From: CAYUMU01 sp964445985
GTDB taxonomy: Bacteria > Planctomycetota > Planctomycetia > Pirellulales > S012-138
Reading direction: 5' to 3'
DNA: 55,062 nucleotides
NCBI GenBank assembly: GCA_964445985.1
Contig: CAYUMU010000042.1
Span: 1 to 55,062, forward strand
In this document: positions 1 through 7,949 of the stretch, piece after piece
Position numbering within the stretch: position 1 is the stretch's first letter
How the letters are laid out: each line of letters begins with the position of its first letter
Position numbers and translations under genes: made by a program
The notes under the pieces: generated by a model
Told to the model about the DNA's origin: nothing
Databases searched by the model: none
Seen by the model: only the letters and a program-made list of their open reading frames with translations

Positions 1-64
1 TAAATTATTTCCAAAAATCGCCAATTTTCAGCCCTACTGGGGAACTTGGGCTAGCGGCGGGGAA

Positions 65-385
65 TTAGTTTCGACTCCAGCATTCGTACACGGCGTCATC
101 CGTGCCCGCGATGATGAAGGGCTCGAAATCGAAGCCGGGCAAATGCTTCTGTACAGCGTCAAATACCTGCTCGAATCCTTCAGCCGCGGTGGGGATGAAC
201 ATTTCATCTCCAGAGTCGCTCAAGAACATCAGCCAACAATCTGGCTGACCCCAGGGGCCATCGGAAGTCGTGGCGAGGACGACTCGTTCGATCCCGCTCC
301 AGCGCATGGCCTTGAGTTCGATGTGAGGGCACTCGCACTGGATTGAATCGTGGTCCAGCGTCACGCGAATGGGGGTGGCTTCCAC
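65..385 (-). CDS. Small uncharacterised soluble protein coupled to DUF58 gene
   Basis: 106 aa, acidic, with no signal peptide or membrane segment. I do not assign a function. The pattern of an early Trp-x-x-Ile segment (MRWSGIERVVLATT), then DGPWGQPDCWLMFL, then a 'PTAAEGFE...LPGFD' block resembles a family of short uncharacterised bacterial proteins of about 100 aa with the same Gly-Pro-Trp/Phe and Leu-Pro-Gly-Phe-Asp signatures; that comparison is from memory. The start is a GTG that directly follows the TAG stop of the DUF58 gene (TAGGTG), so translation is probably coupled and this is the last gene of the MoxR/DUF58 train. An internal Met at about residue 28 would give a shorter protein but would lose the conserved-looking N-terminal strand. 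Confidence 0.7.
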   Translation of the reverse strand: MEATPIRVTLDHDSIQCECPHIELKAMRWSGIERVVLATTSDGPWGQPDCWLMFLSDSGDEMFIPTAAEGFEQVFDAVQKHLPGFDFEPFIIAGTDDAVYECWSRN

Positions 386-1807
386 CTACAACAAGTGCCG
401 GGCCTTTACGTCCATGTACCGGTTGATCAGCGGGGCGGTTAGTTCTTCAGGGAAGGCGTCCACCGACAGCACGCCTCGGGCCGTGAGGTCGGCCAGCACC
501 TGGTGTCGCCAGATGAGAATGTCGGCGGCCGCCGCGGCTCGGTAGAGTGATTCGCCTGTTGGCTTGGCCGTTTCCACGGCGTCGTACATGCGGTGGTCGC
601 GGAGCAGGGCCGCCAGCGGCAAGTGCCGGCCGACCATGTTGGTCATGTACTTTTGAATCTGCAGCGAGTTGACTTCGTCGATCACGTTGCTCAAGAAAAT
701 CACCAGCGACCGCTTGCGGCAATGGGCGTTGAGATACAAGAACGCCTGGTCGTAACGAGATTCCACCAGCCGCGGAAAACGGTCGAAGCAAGCGTGCAAC
801 AGCCGGTTCATCTGGCTGCGGCCTGGCTTGGGCGGAATGTAGGTATGCACCTCGTCCGAGAAACAAATGAGCCCTACCGAGTCGCCGTGGCTGATCGCCA
901 CGTACGACAGCATCAGCATGGCGTTGAAGGCGTGATCGAGCAGCGATAGCTCATCGACCTGGCCGGTCATCATCCGGCCGCAATCGACCATGAACACCAG
1001 CGTTTGGCTTTGGTTGCGCTGGAACTCTTTCACGGTCAGCTTTTGCCGCCGGGCCGTGCTCCGCCAGTCGATCTGCTTGTAATTGTCGCCCGAAATGTAA
1101 TCGCGCAGGCGTTCAAATTCGTTGTCTTGGCCAATCTTTCGCGTGCGGCGCACGCCCAGCAGGTTCAGCCGGTTGAGCCGCGCCAGCACCGCGTACTCCG
1201 AAAGCTGCTTCATGTCGGGGTACACGTGCAGCGTCGATTCGGCCTCGTAGGAAAGCATGCGCTGCCACAAGCGGAGCCGGCTGGTCGCCCTCACGTAGAC
1301 CTTTTCCAACTGGAAGGCCCCGCGGCGCGTGCTGAGCAGCGAGTAATGCTTGGAGGCGCGGCTGCGGGCTGGCACCCGCACCGTGAGTTGCCGGGGGCGA
1401 GGATGCAGGTCGGCCGGAATGCCGTCGCGAACTTGCACCGTCCAGGCCTTGCTGGAATGGTTGAGCAGCGTGAGCGTGACGGGGTGCTTTTGCTTGAGCG
1501 AAGCCACGCGGCCCATCTGCCGCTCGGCCGAAAATGCCCCTTTGCGCGGAACCGTGAAGCAATCGGCCAGGGCCAGCCCCGCGATGAACAGCGAGACCAC
1601 CACCACCGAGCTGATGTGGAGCGTGACGCTTTGAAACTGAATGGTCGCCAGCGGCGCGTGGATGGCTTCGATGAACACGCCGGGAATGCACATTACCAGC
1701 GGCGCCGCCACCAGGCCGGCCAGAAACCGGCTGGGGTATATGCGGAACCGGGCCAGCACGCGCAGCGCCACCAGCACCGGCAGCAGCGTTAACAGCAGAG
1801 CGTTCAA
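386..1807 (-). CDS. DUF58 domain protein (vWA-like, membrane anchored)
   Basis: 473 aa. Hydrophobic segments lie at about residues 1-20, 28-50 and 65-82. A cytoplasmic domain follows with the DUF58 hallmark at about 230-255 (LRDYISGDNYKQIDWRSTAR), and then a von Willebrand A-like fold starting at MVDCGRMM, where the Asp-x-Gly replaces a full metal-site motif. DUF58 proteins are the usual partners of MoxR AAA+ ATPases, and the client is generally unknown. The start is TTG, and its first base lies in the stop of the MoxR gene (a TTGA overlap), with GAGGTG about 10 nt upstream, so translation is almost certainly coupled to MoxR. Confidence in family is high; the cellular role is inferred only as envelope-associated. 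Confidence 0.93.
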   Translation of the reverse strand: MNALLLTLLPVLVALRVLARFRIYPSRFLAGLVAAPLVMCIPGVFIEAIHAPLATIQFQSVTLHISSVVVVSLFIAGLALADCFTVPRKGAFSAERQMGRVASLKQKHPVTLTLLNHSSKAWTVQVRDGIPADLHPRPRQLTVRVPARSRASKHYSLLSTRRGAFQLEKVYVRATSRLRLWQRMLSYEAESTLHVYPDMKQLSEYAVLARLNRLNLLGVRRTRKIGQDNEFERLRDYISGDNYKQIDWRSTARRQKLTVKEFQRNQSQTLVFMVDCGRMMTGQVDELSLLDHAFNAMLMLSYVAISHGDSVGLICFSDEVHTYIPPKPGRSQMNRLLHACFDRFPRLVESRYDQAFLYLNAHCRKRSLVIFLSNVIDEVNSLQIQKYMTNMVGRHLPLAALLRDHRMYDAVETAKPTGESLYRAAAAADILIWRHQVLADLTARGVLSVDAFPEELTAPLINRYMDVKARHLL

Positions 1808-3348
1808 AGCCGCGGCACCTCAAGCGAGCGGATCAACTGCGTGAGCACCTCGTCCACCTGGCGGCCTTCCACCTCGGCCTCGGCCGTGAGAATCACGCGA
1901 TGCCGCAAGGCGGGCAGGGCCAATTCCACCACGTCGTCGGGCACGGCGTAGTCACGCCCTCGGAATGCCGCCAACGTGCGGGCTCCCTGCATCAGCGTGA
2001 TGCCAGCCCGAGGTGAAGCCCCCAGGTGAAACTGCGGCCAATTGCGGGTTAACCGCACCAGCCGATTGATATAGCCCAGCAGGCGGTCGTCCACGCGCAC
2101 CTTGCCACACTCCTGCGTGAGCTGGATGATTTCTTGGGGCGAGGTCACGGTTTCCACTTCTTCGCGGAACCGTCGCTCGACATCGACTTGCTGGCTGTGC
2201 ATCCGCAGAATTTCGGCCTCTTCTTGCTCCTGGGGGTATTCCACCACCAGCTTGAACATGAAGCGGTCGAGCTGGGCTTCTGGCAGGTTGTAGGTGCCTT
2301 CCGACTCGATCGGGTTTTGCGTGGCCATCACCAGAAACGGCGGCTCGAGCTTGTGCGTGAGACCATCCACCGTGACCGTGCGCTCTTGCATGATTTCCAG
2401 CAGCGCCGCGTGGGCTTTGGCCGGCGAACGATTGATTTCGTCGGCCAACAGCAACTGCGTGAACACCGGGCCGGGCCGAAAGCGGAACTCCTGAGTTTTG
2501 AGGTCGAACAGCGGCGAACCGGTGATGTCGGACGGCATGAGGTCGGCCGTGAACTGGATGCGGCCGAACTTGCAGCCGAGGGTTTCGCCCAGCGTGCGCA
2601 CGAACAGCGTTTTGCCCAGGCCGGGAAAGCTTTCGATCAGCACATGGCCGCCGGAGAACAGGGCGACCAGGCTGCCCAGCACCAGTTCGTCCTGGCCCAC
2701 GTAGATCTTGCGGATCTGCGTCATCACCCGCTCGAAGACCTGGCGTATATGCGTGGCCTGCCCTCCGCCGGCATGCTCGGCGCTGATTTTGGGAATTCGA
2801 TCCGAGCGTCCGCGATTGCCCGTTGGGGGCGCGCCCTGCGGGGCATAGCCCTGCGGCGGCATGCCCTGGGGTGGAGCCCCCTGCGGCGGACCCAGGGGTT
2901 GTTGCGGCCAACCGCCGAGACCGGGCCCCGCTGGCCGGCCCAGTTGCACGTTGCCCGCGTTCGCCTGGGGAGGGTTTCCGGCATAGCCCCCGGGCGCGGG
3001 AGCCGGTTGCACGCCGTAGCCCGGCGACTGCGGGGCATACGGCGAAGCGCCGCCCGGCACCGGAGGGGGCGGTTGCACGCCCGCGATGGGCGTTCCCGCC
3101 ACGGGAGGGCCCGCCGCGAGAGGGCTCGCCGCGAGAGCCGCGGGGCTTTGCACGGGCGTGGCCGTTTCTTGGGAGGCCGCGTTGCCCCCCTCGGAACCGG
3201 TGAGCGGAATCTGCACCATGGCCCCGCAGTTAGGGCACTTCGATTGCCGGCCGGCAAAGGTGCCGCCCGAGCGCAGCAGTTTGCCGCACTGCTCGCAGCG
3301 GAATTCGATGGTGGTGCCGGAGGCGGGGTTGCCAAAAGCTTCATTCAT
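1804..3348 (-). CDS. MoxR-family AAA+ ATPase with N-terminal zinc ribbon
   Basis: 514 aa, longer than a typical MoxR protein (about 320-350 aa) because of an N-terminal extension. Residues about 16-50 form a zinc ribbon (FRCEQCGKLL...SKCPNCGAMV, two CxxC knuckles). Residues about 55-190 are a Pro/Gly/Ala/Gln-rich low-complexity linker. The AAA_3 core follows: Walker A in SFPGLGKTLF, Walker B LLADEINRSPAK, and the sensor segment ATQNPIESEGTYNLPEAQLD typical of MoxR. ATP-driven remodelling of a vWA or membrane partner is the family role, and the adjacent DUF58 protein is the obvious partner. It starts with ATG 177 bp after the DUF4350 gene. The zinc ribbon and long linker look like a tethering or recognition arm. 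A similar zinc ribbon plus linker begins the membrane protein at 31780. Confidence 0.94.
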   Translation of the reverse strand: MNEAFGNPASGTTIEFRCEQCGKLLRSGGTFAGRQSKCPNCGAMVQIPLTGSEGGNAASQETATPVQSPAALAASPLAAGPPVAGTPIAGVQPPPPVPGGASPYAPQSPGYGVQPAPAPGGYAGNPPQANAGNVQLGRPAGPGLGGWPQQPLGPPQGAPPQGMPPQGYAPQGAPPTGNRGRSDRIPKISAEHAGGGQATHIRQVFERVMTQIRKIYVGQDELVLGSLVALFSGGHVLIESFPGLGKTLFVRTLGETLGCKFGRIQFTADLMPSDITGSPLFDLKTQEFRFRPGPVFTQLLLADEINRSPAKAHAALLEIMQERTVTVDGLTHKLEPPFLVMATQNPIESEGTYNLPEAQLDRFMFKLVVEYPQEQEEAEILRMHSQQVDVERRFREEVETVTSPQEIIQLTQECGKVRVDDRLLGYINRLVRLTRNWPQFHLGASPRAGITLMQGARTLAAFRGRDYAVPDDVVELALPALRHRVILTAEAEVEGRQVDEVLTQLIRSLEVPRL

Positions 3349-3525
3349 AAGTTCAACGGCTCAATGGTTTCTGGCGTATGAGTTTTTGGTTGTTAACATG
3401 GCTGCAAGCTTGCAGGGAACTTGAGTGCGTCAATTTTTGTGGGCGGTTGACTCGCGTTATTTGGCCCCGCGAATGGCGAAGCGTGGATGGGAACCAAGGG
3501 GGGTGCAGTGCTGGCGAGTTGCCGC

Positions 3526-4752
3526 TCATGCGTCGGGGCCGCGTGGAGGATCGGTTGCCAACGGGGCCGTGATGATCTCCCCAGAGGCGGAACGAATTTC
3601 CATGGCCAGTTCGTCTTTGGCAGGGCCACGCTGGGCCGAGGCGCCGCTTTGCTCTGTCAATTTGCGATATTGCATGACCCGGCTCCAGGCAAAGCGAGAA
3701 TCTCCCCGGCGGGCCAGCAACTTGCCCAGGGCCTCGATATGCCGGCCAAAATCGGAAAGCCGCGTGGGAGCGTCGTCGCGAGGGATGCCAAAGATGGGCC
3801 ACATGGCAAAAATGAGCACCACCGAAAACAGGGCCATCGAGCGCAGCAGGTAACTCAGCGGCGGCACGTTCAAAAAATCCCAGGTGCTCGGCATGCCTCC
3901 CGCCTCGTCCTCGGCGGTCACTTCCACATCGCCCGAGGCCTCTAAAAAGACCACCTTGTTGCCGACCCCGCCCACCTCGTTGATCAGCGCCCCGGCCAGC
4001 TTGCGATGTTCTTTATTCACCAGCGGAACATTCAGCAAAAACGAACCGTTGGTAACGATCAGCACCTGGCTATAGCCCACCTCGCGCGAAATCACCAGGT
4101 TGTCGGCGCCGGAGGAGAGCACCACCCGGTCGTAATCGTTCTTGGCGATCAACCGCCCGTGCAGCTCAATTTCCAAATCGGCCGGGTTCACGCCGCGCGT
4201 CCAAGCCGGGTCGCCGGCCAGCGTGGTGACCTGCCGGGGGCGATCGGTGGAATCGAACTCAAACCAATGCCAGTCGCTCACGCCCGCGGGCAGCAGCGCC
4301 CGCTCCAGCCGGGCTTCGTTCTCCGCGTCGGCCAACTCCTGTTGCACGTCGGGCAGTTGCCGCGCGCTGGCCTGGCTTTGCATCTTCCGCCAATACAGCG
4401 GCGCCGCATCGTAGTCGCGCGGAATGATGATCAACGTGCGATCGACGTCGGCCTGGAGCCAGTCTTCCAGCCACTTGATTGCCGCCGGGCTGGGAGGACC
4501 GCCGTCGTTCACCGGCCAGATAATCACGTCCGCCTGCTTCACCCGCGGACTCAACTTGCGGGCACTACTCACCACATCGCCCGCGGACTCGAACATTTCG
4601 GCCAGCACGCCCAAGCCGTTCACGCTGCCGCTGCCGCCGCGCAGTTGTTGCCGCGAGCCGTACTCGGTTTCGAGCCGGGTTCCACCGGGAATGCCGCCGC
4701 AGCCGGCCGCCAGCAGCGCCGTGAGGGTGAGCCATCGAAGTTGCCAACTCAT
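3526..4752 (-). CDS. DUF4350 domain lipoprotein
   Basis: 408 aa. The N-terminus is a lipoprotein signal with lipobox LLAAGC (Cys at about residue 18), so the first domain is exported and lipid-anchored. The central region (about 35-280) carries the DUF4350 pattern: a Gly-Leu 'NGLGVLAEMFESAGDVVSS' start, then a Rossmann-like 'DVIIWPVNDGG' strand. A single membrane helix follows at about 303-325 (MALFSVVLIFAMWPIFGI), then a cytoplasmic tail. It starts with ATG overlapping the DUF4129 stop (ATGA), with AGGAGG 7 nt upstream. DUF4350 proteins habitually sit between DUF4129 and MoxR/DUF58 genes, as here. Function is unknown; the topology would let it link the periplasm to the cytoplasmic MoxR/DUF58 pair (inference). 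Confidence 0.85.
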   Translation of the reverse strand: MSWQLRWLTLTALLAAGCGGIPGGTRLETEYGSRQQLRGGSGSVNGLGVLAEMFESAGDVVSSARKLSPRVKQADVIIWPVNDGGPPSPAAIKWLEDWLQADVDRTLIIIPRDYDAAPLYWRKMQSQASARQLPDVQQELADAENEARLERALLPAGVSDWHWFEFDSTDRPRQVTTLAGDPAWTRGVNPADLEIELHGRLIAKNDYDRVVLSSGADNLVISREVGYSQVLIVTNGSFLLNVPLVNKEHRKLAGALINEVGGVGNKVVFLEASGDVEVTAEDEAGGMPSTWDFLNVPPLSYLLRSMALFSVVLIFAMWPIFGIPRDDAPTRLSDFGRHIEALGKLLARRGDSRFAWSRVMQYRKLTEQSGASAQRGPAKDELAMEIRSASGEIITAPLATDPPRGPDA

Positions 4753-5705
4753 ACGGCCACCTCCTGCAAACCCAAGCGGGCCTCGAACCGGGGTACATCG
4801 TGCCAGCAGGCTTCAAAGCGGGCCTGGCTCAGGGTGTGCTTGCCAAAGTAAGCGTCTTCAAAAGCCACCATGGCCCGCTGCAAAATGGCCCTGAGGTCGG
4901 GCTCGCTGCCGGCCTCGGCCAGGTATTGACGGTTGGTCTTGCCCTTGGCGAGGCGAATCCGCTGACGCCGATCGAGTTGCACCAGCAGATGGCTATACAA
5001 GTACACGATGGCCTCATTGTAGTTGCCGGCCTCGTATTGCCGCTGGGCTTCGGCCAGGAGATCGTGAATGTTCTTTTGGGCTTGAGCCGGCAAGGCTTCC
5101 ACGCGGTCGGCGGGCGTCGCTTCTTCTGGCTCGTCTTCTTCGTCTTCTTCGCGTTCGCGGCCTTCGTACAGCTTGAGCAAGTAGCGAACCAGGAAAAAGG
5201 CCAGCACCAACACAATGGCCCAGGCCAGGAGGGTGAACAAATTGACCGACAAGGCATTGCCCAGCAGGCTGAAGTCCCAGTCCCAGTCGGGCCAGTCCCA
5301 TTGCGTCGATTGCGAGGGCGTCGCGGGGGGCGGGGCCAGGGGAATGAGTTTCAGGTCGTCGGCCTGCCTGTCGTACCAGGGGTGCCGCTCGAAGAGCCCT
5401 TTGGAAAGCGTTTCTCGCCCGGTTTCCACGGCCTCGTCGGGCTCGATCTGGGCCAGCAGATCGTTGCCGGCAAAACCTTTAGAACTGGGGAGAATGCTCG
5501 TCATTCCCGCGCATGCGGGAATCCAGGGCACGAGAGCAGAACAATGAATGAAGCTCAACGCGAGACCGGCCAACCCCGCCCAAGCCAACCCAGCCGCCAG
5601 GCCCCAGCCGAGCGCCAGCGCCAGCGACGCTCGGAGCGAGTCGCGCTCCGGCGTCCGCGGCGAGCCGGGCAATCCCGTCGGGCGTTGGCGGTGAACAGGC
5701 TTCAT
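4749..5705 (-). CDS. DUF4129 domain membrane protein carrying an in-frame repeat
   Basis: 318 aa. A signal-anchor helix lies at about residues 26-53, a short periplasmic stretch at 54-150, a second helix at about 150-178 (VNLFTLLAWAIVLVLAFFLV), an acidic/Lys linker, and a C-terminal DUF4129 domain at about 210-310 (EAQRQYEAGNYNEAIVYLYS... TNRQYLAEA), which is helical and TPR-like. Residues 61-70 read WIPACAGMTS, the translation of a widespread bacterial palindromic repeat (see 5500-5527), lodged in frame just after the first helix. The gene lies 21 bp after the polytopic protein gene and overlaps the DUF4350 start. Proposed role: a structural partner in the MoxR-DUF58 complex; DUF4129 also occurs fused to transglutaminase-like proteins in other bacteria. 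Confidence 0.85.
   Translation of the reverse strand: MKPVHRQRPTGLPGSPRTPERDSLRASLALALGWGLAAGLAWAGLAGLALSFIHCSALVPWIPACAGMTSILPSSKGFAGNDLLAQIEPDEAVETGRETLSKGLFERHPWYDRQADDLKLIPLAPPPATPSQSTQWDWPDWDWDFSLLGNALSVNLFTLLAWAIVLVLAFFLVRYLLKLYEGREREEDEEDEPEEATPADRVEALPAQAQKNIHDLLAEAQRQYEAGNYNEAIVYLYSHLLVQLDRRQRIRLAKGKTNRQYLAEAGSEPDLRAILQRAMVAFEDAYFGKHTLSQARFEACWHDVPRFEARLGLQEVAV
5500..5527. repeat. Palindromic CATTCCCGC...GCGGGAATCC repeat inside a CDS
   Basis: The plus strand reads TCATTCCCGCGCATGCGGGAATCCAGG (quoted in two parts: TCATTCCCGC and GCATGCGGGAATCC), a near-perfect palindrome of a type scattered through many bacterial genomes and normally intergenic. Here it is in frame in the DUF4129 gene and encodes WIPACAGMTS. 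A diverged second copy with a longer loop is at 24571-24622. Confidence 0.85.
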
Positions 5706-5726
5706 ATCAGCAAACTTACCTTGGCT

Positions 5727-6629
5727 TCACGTTAATTGGCGAGCGATTCGGTTTCCTTCGGCTCGCATGCGAAGTTCCACTTCCCAGCCTTCCCGGCGAA
5801 TCCGCAGGTCCAGGTAACTCAAGAACCGCACCACGGCCGCGTAACCCACCACAAACCACACCACGGCCTGCAAAATCCAGCCGTACAGATACCACTCGGC
5901 CGGCGCGTGGCCGAACAGCAGCTCTACCAACCATTCCAGCGAGAACCACAGCGCCAGCGTCCACACCACGCTCACCGCCAGCACCATGGTCCAGCGGCCG
6001 AACAGTTCGGCAAACGAGCGGGCGTGCAGCATGCGATTGCGGCGGGCCGTGGTTACCGTGTCGGGGCTCTTGGATACCAGCGGATTGCGCTCCAGCAAGA
6101 TTACCTCCGAAGCATACGGGCGCACCAGAAAGGGCACCGGCAACAGGAGCATGGCCAGCACAAATACGCCCGGTTCGACGTCGGCCAACAGAATCAACAC
6201 CGGGATCACCAGCCACAGGCCGCGCTGAATGACGCGCGACAGTAAGAACTGCGGGAACATTTCCCAGTAGGTTTTCCAAAGCCCTCGGAAGTTGGGCTTT
6301 TCTTCGAACACGGCCGTGCCCAGGTAGAGCGTCAGCGGGGCGGTGGCCAGCGGAATCTGCCAGGCAATCAGGAGCAACAGCGTGAACAAGTAGCGAATGA
6401 TGTTGCTGGAATACTCTTCCCGGTCGAAATATTCGGTCAGGTCGTAGAGTTCGGGATCGGGGATCAGGTCGGCCAGCAACCACATGTTGAGCAGCAACAG
6501 CGGCGCCATGCCCAAGGCGGCCGCGCCCAACAACGGCCCGGCATAAACCCACATCACGCGCAGCCCCAGGTCGAGGATGTCGAGCAACCCTCGTTCCCGA
6601 ATCGTGATACGCGTGCGGTCAAGTTGCAT
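5727..6629 (-). CDS. Uncharacterised polytopic membrane protein of the MoxR/DUF58 cluster
   Basis: 300 aa from the ATG at 6629 (MQLDRTRITIRERGLLDILD). An upstream in-frame ATG at 6695 is possible, but the extra 22 residues are translated from the A and B modules of an intergenic repeat, so I reject it. About five or six hydrophobic segments are visible: roughly 22-52 (WVYAGPLLGAAALGMAPLLLLN), 80-110, 130-165 and 205-255. A basic C-terminal tail ends ELRMRAEGNRIARQLT. I do not recognise a named family; the segment LVRPYASEVILLERNPL is distinctive. It lies 21 bp upstream of the DUF4129 gene, so it is probably co-transcribed. It may be the membrane core of the cluster or a carrier for its substrates; no catalytic motif is visible. 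Confidence 0.85.
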   Translation of the reverse strand: MQLDRTRITIRERGLLDILDLGLRVMWVYAGPLLGAAALGMAPLLLLNMWLLADLIPDPELYDLTEYFDREEYSSNIIRYLFTLLLLIAWQIPLATAPLTLYLGTAVFEEKPNFRGLWKTYWEMFPQFLLSRVIQRGLWLVIPVLILLADVEPGVFVLAMLLLPVPFLVRPYASEVILLERNPLVSKSPDTVTTARRNRMLHARSFAELFGRWTMVLAVSVVWTLALWFSLEWLVELLFGHAPAEWYLYGWILQAVVWFVVGYAAVVRFLSYLDLRIRREGWEVELRMRAEGNRIARQLT

Positions 6630-6634
6630 GGGGA

Positions 6635-6853
6635 GGGGCTGGGGATTGGGGGCTAGTAGCTGGTTGCTGGTGGTTGGTAGCTGGTAGTGTTCCAATGCTT
6701 AATTGGCAATTTTCATTTTTCAATTTGCAATCCAAACCGGGTCAAAAGGCCTATCCACAACAGATCTCGCCTCAAATCGCCGACCCAAAATTCCGAATTC
6801 CGAACTTCTTCCTTCGCTCCGCACTCCGAATTCCGAACTCCGCACTTCTTCCC
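6635..6853. repeat. Composite intergenic repeat, modules A-B-C
   Basis: Three low-complexity modules in a row. A (about 6635-6687) is built of GCTGGT/GCTAGTAGC units. B (about 6700-6740) is built of CAATTT/GCAATT heptads ending TTGCAATCCAAAC. C (about 6789-6853) is built of CCGAATTCCGAACT / CCGCACT units with CCGAACTTCTTCCTT. The same modules recur in inverted order at 50627-50763 and partly at 25215-25258 and 53277-53336. It separates the SpoIIM stop from the next gene of the train. Confidence 0.8.
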
Positions 6854-7894
6854 TCATTCTTCCTCGGCCATGGCCGCTTCCCAGGTGCCTGGTTGGGGTC
6901 GGCCTTCTGCGTTCCCGTCGGCGGCTGCCGAGCGGCCCATGGGGGGCAGGCCCAGCAGCACGAAGTAGACCATCAGCAGCAGGCACGACAGCGCTCCCAC
7001 CAGCGTCTTCACCACGTAGGGCATGGTGGAGGGGGAAATGTTGCCTTCGATCAGGGCCGCCAGGCAGAACAGGATCACGGCCGCCATCATGATCGGCAAG
7101 GTTTCGCGGCCTGCCCGCCGCAACGAGGCCGCCCGGGTGAGCCCGCGGGTATTCACGATGGAAAAGCCCAGGCGAATGCCGGCCGCCGCCGAGAGCACAA
7201 TGGCCGTGAGTTCAAAGGGGCCGTGGGCCGTTACGAACTCAAAGAAGTATTCCTTCGAGGCGCTTTGCACGGTGGACATATATCCAAAGGCGGCCCCCAG
7301 CACCACGCCGTTGAAGCTGACTTCGATCAGCCCTCCCAGCCCCAGCAGCAAAACGCCCATCGCAAAGCAGCGCAGGCCGATGTAGGCGTTGTGCTGGATA
7401 TAGTACCCGGTCATCACGCCACCCATCGACGCGCGCTGGTCGAAGGGCGTGGAATGCCCGTCTTCGAGTTCGGCGGCCATGTCGCCCAAGATGACTTCGG
7501 CCATGTCGCGGCTATTCGCGGCCAGCACAAACGAAATCACGAACAGCCCAAAGAACAGCAGAAAGGCGGCCCGCAATGAGTTATCGCCGAACAGCCGCTG
7601 TGGCACATCGACCAGCAGCGTGCGCGACCATGAGCGGATATCGAACGACCGGCTGCGATACAATTGGTTGTGGGCGTTGGCCACCAGGCGATGCAGATAT
7701 TGCACCGTGTTGGGCGGAAGCTGGTAGGCGTCGGCCAGCGCCAAATCGGCGCAGGCCGAACGATACAGGGCGGCGAATCGCGTGAGCATGTCGGGCGGAA
7801 ATTTCCGCTGGCTGCGGCCCTGCATCTGCATGCACATTCGCTGCAATTCGCTCCAATTGCGATGGCGCTGGGCGAGAAGCTCGGCAACTTTCAT
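6854..7894 (-). CDS. SpoIIM (stage II sporulation protein M) family membrane protein
   Basis: 346 aa. A helical cytoplasmic N-terminal region (1-105; MKVAELLAQRHRNWSELQRM, then a segment with several Tyr-Arg/Leu residues) is followed by about five membrane helices: 108-130 (AAFLLFFGLFVISFVLAAN), 180-205, 222-245, 265-290 and 300-325. A short acidic tail (AAMAEEE) ends the protein. In Bacillus, SpoIIM works in engulfment. In non-sporulating bacteria this family accompanies RDD and MoxR/DUF58 genes, so the name does not imply sporulation here. It is separated from the RDD gene by 55 bp and followed by the A-B-C repeat. Confidence 0.92.
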   Translation of the reverse strand: MKVAELLAQRHRNWSELQRMCMQMQGRSQRKFPPDMLTRFAALYRSACADLALADAYQLPPNTVQYLHRLVANAHNQLYRSRSFDIRSWSRTLLVDVPQRLFGDNSLRAAFLLFFGLFVISFVLAANSRDMAEVILGDMAAELEDGHSTPFDQRASMGGVMTGYYIQHNAYIGLRCFAMGVLLLGLGGLIEVSFNGVVLGAAFGYMSTVQSASKEYFFEFVTAHGPFELTAIVLSAAAGIRLGFSIVNTRGLTRAASLRRAGRETLPIMMAAVILFCLAALIEGNISPSTMPYVVKTLVGALSCLLLMVYFVLLGLPPMGRSAAADGNAEGRPQPGTWEAAMAEEE

Positions 7895-7949
7895 AAGCGT
7901 TTAAAACCGTGCGAGCCACGAAGCAAACAACCGCGGACCTTCACAAGAC

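Noticed and set aside
6630..6695. Upstream ATG extending the polytopic protein by 22 residues
   Set aside because: The extension is translated repeat module sequence (LPTTSNQLLAPNPQPLP), not protein-like.
6854..7894. Sporulation role from the SpoIIM name
   Set aside because: No other sporulation genes. SpoIIM-family proteins occur widely with RDD and MoxR/DUF58 genes in non-sporulating bacteria.
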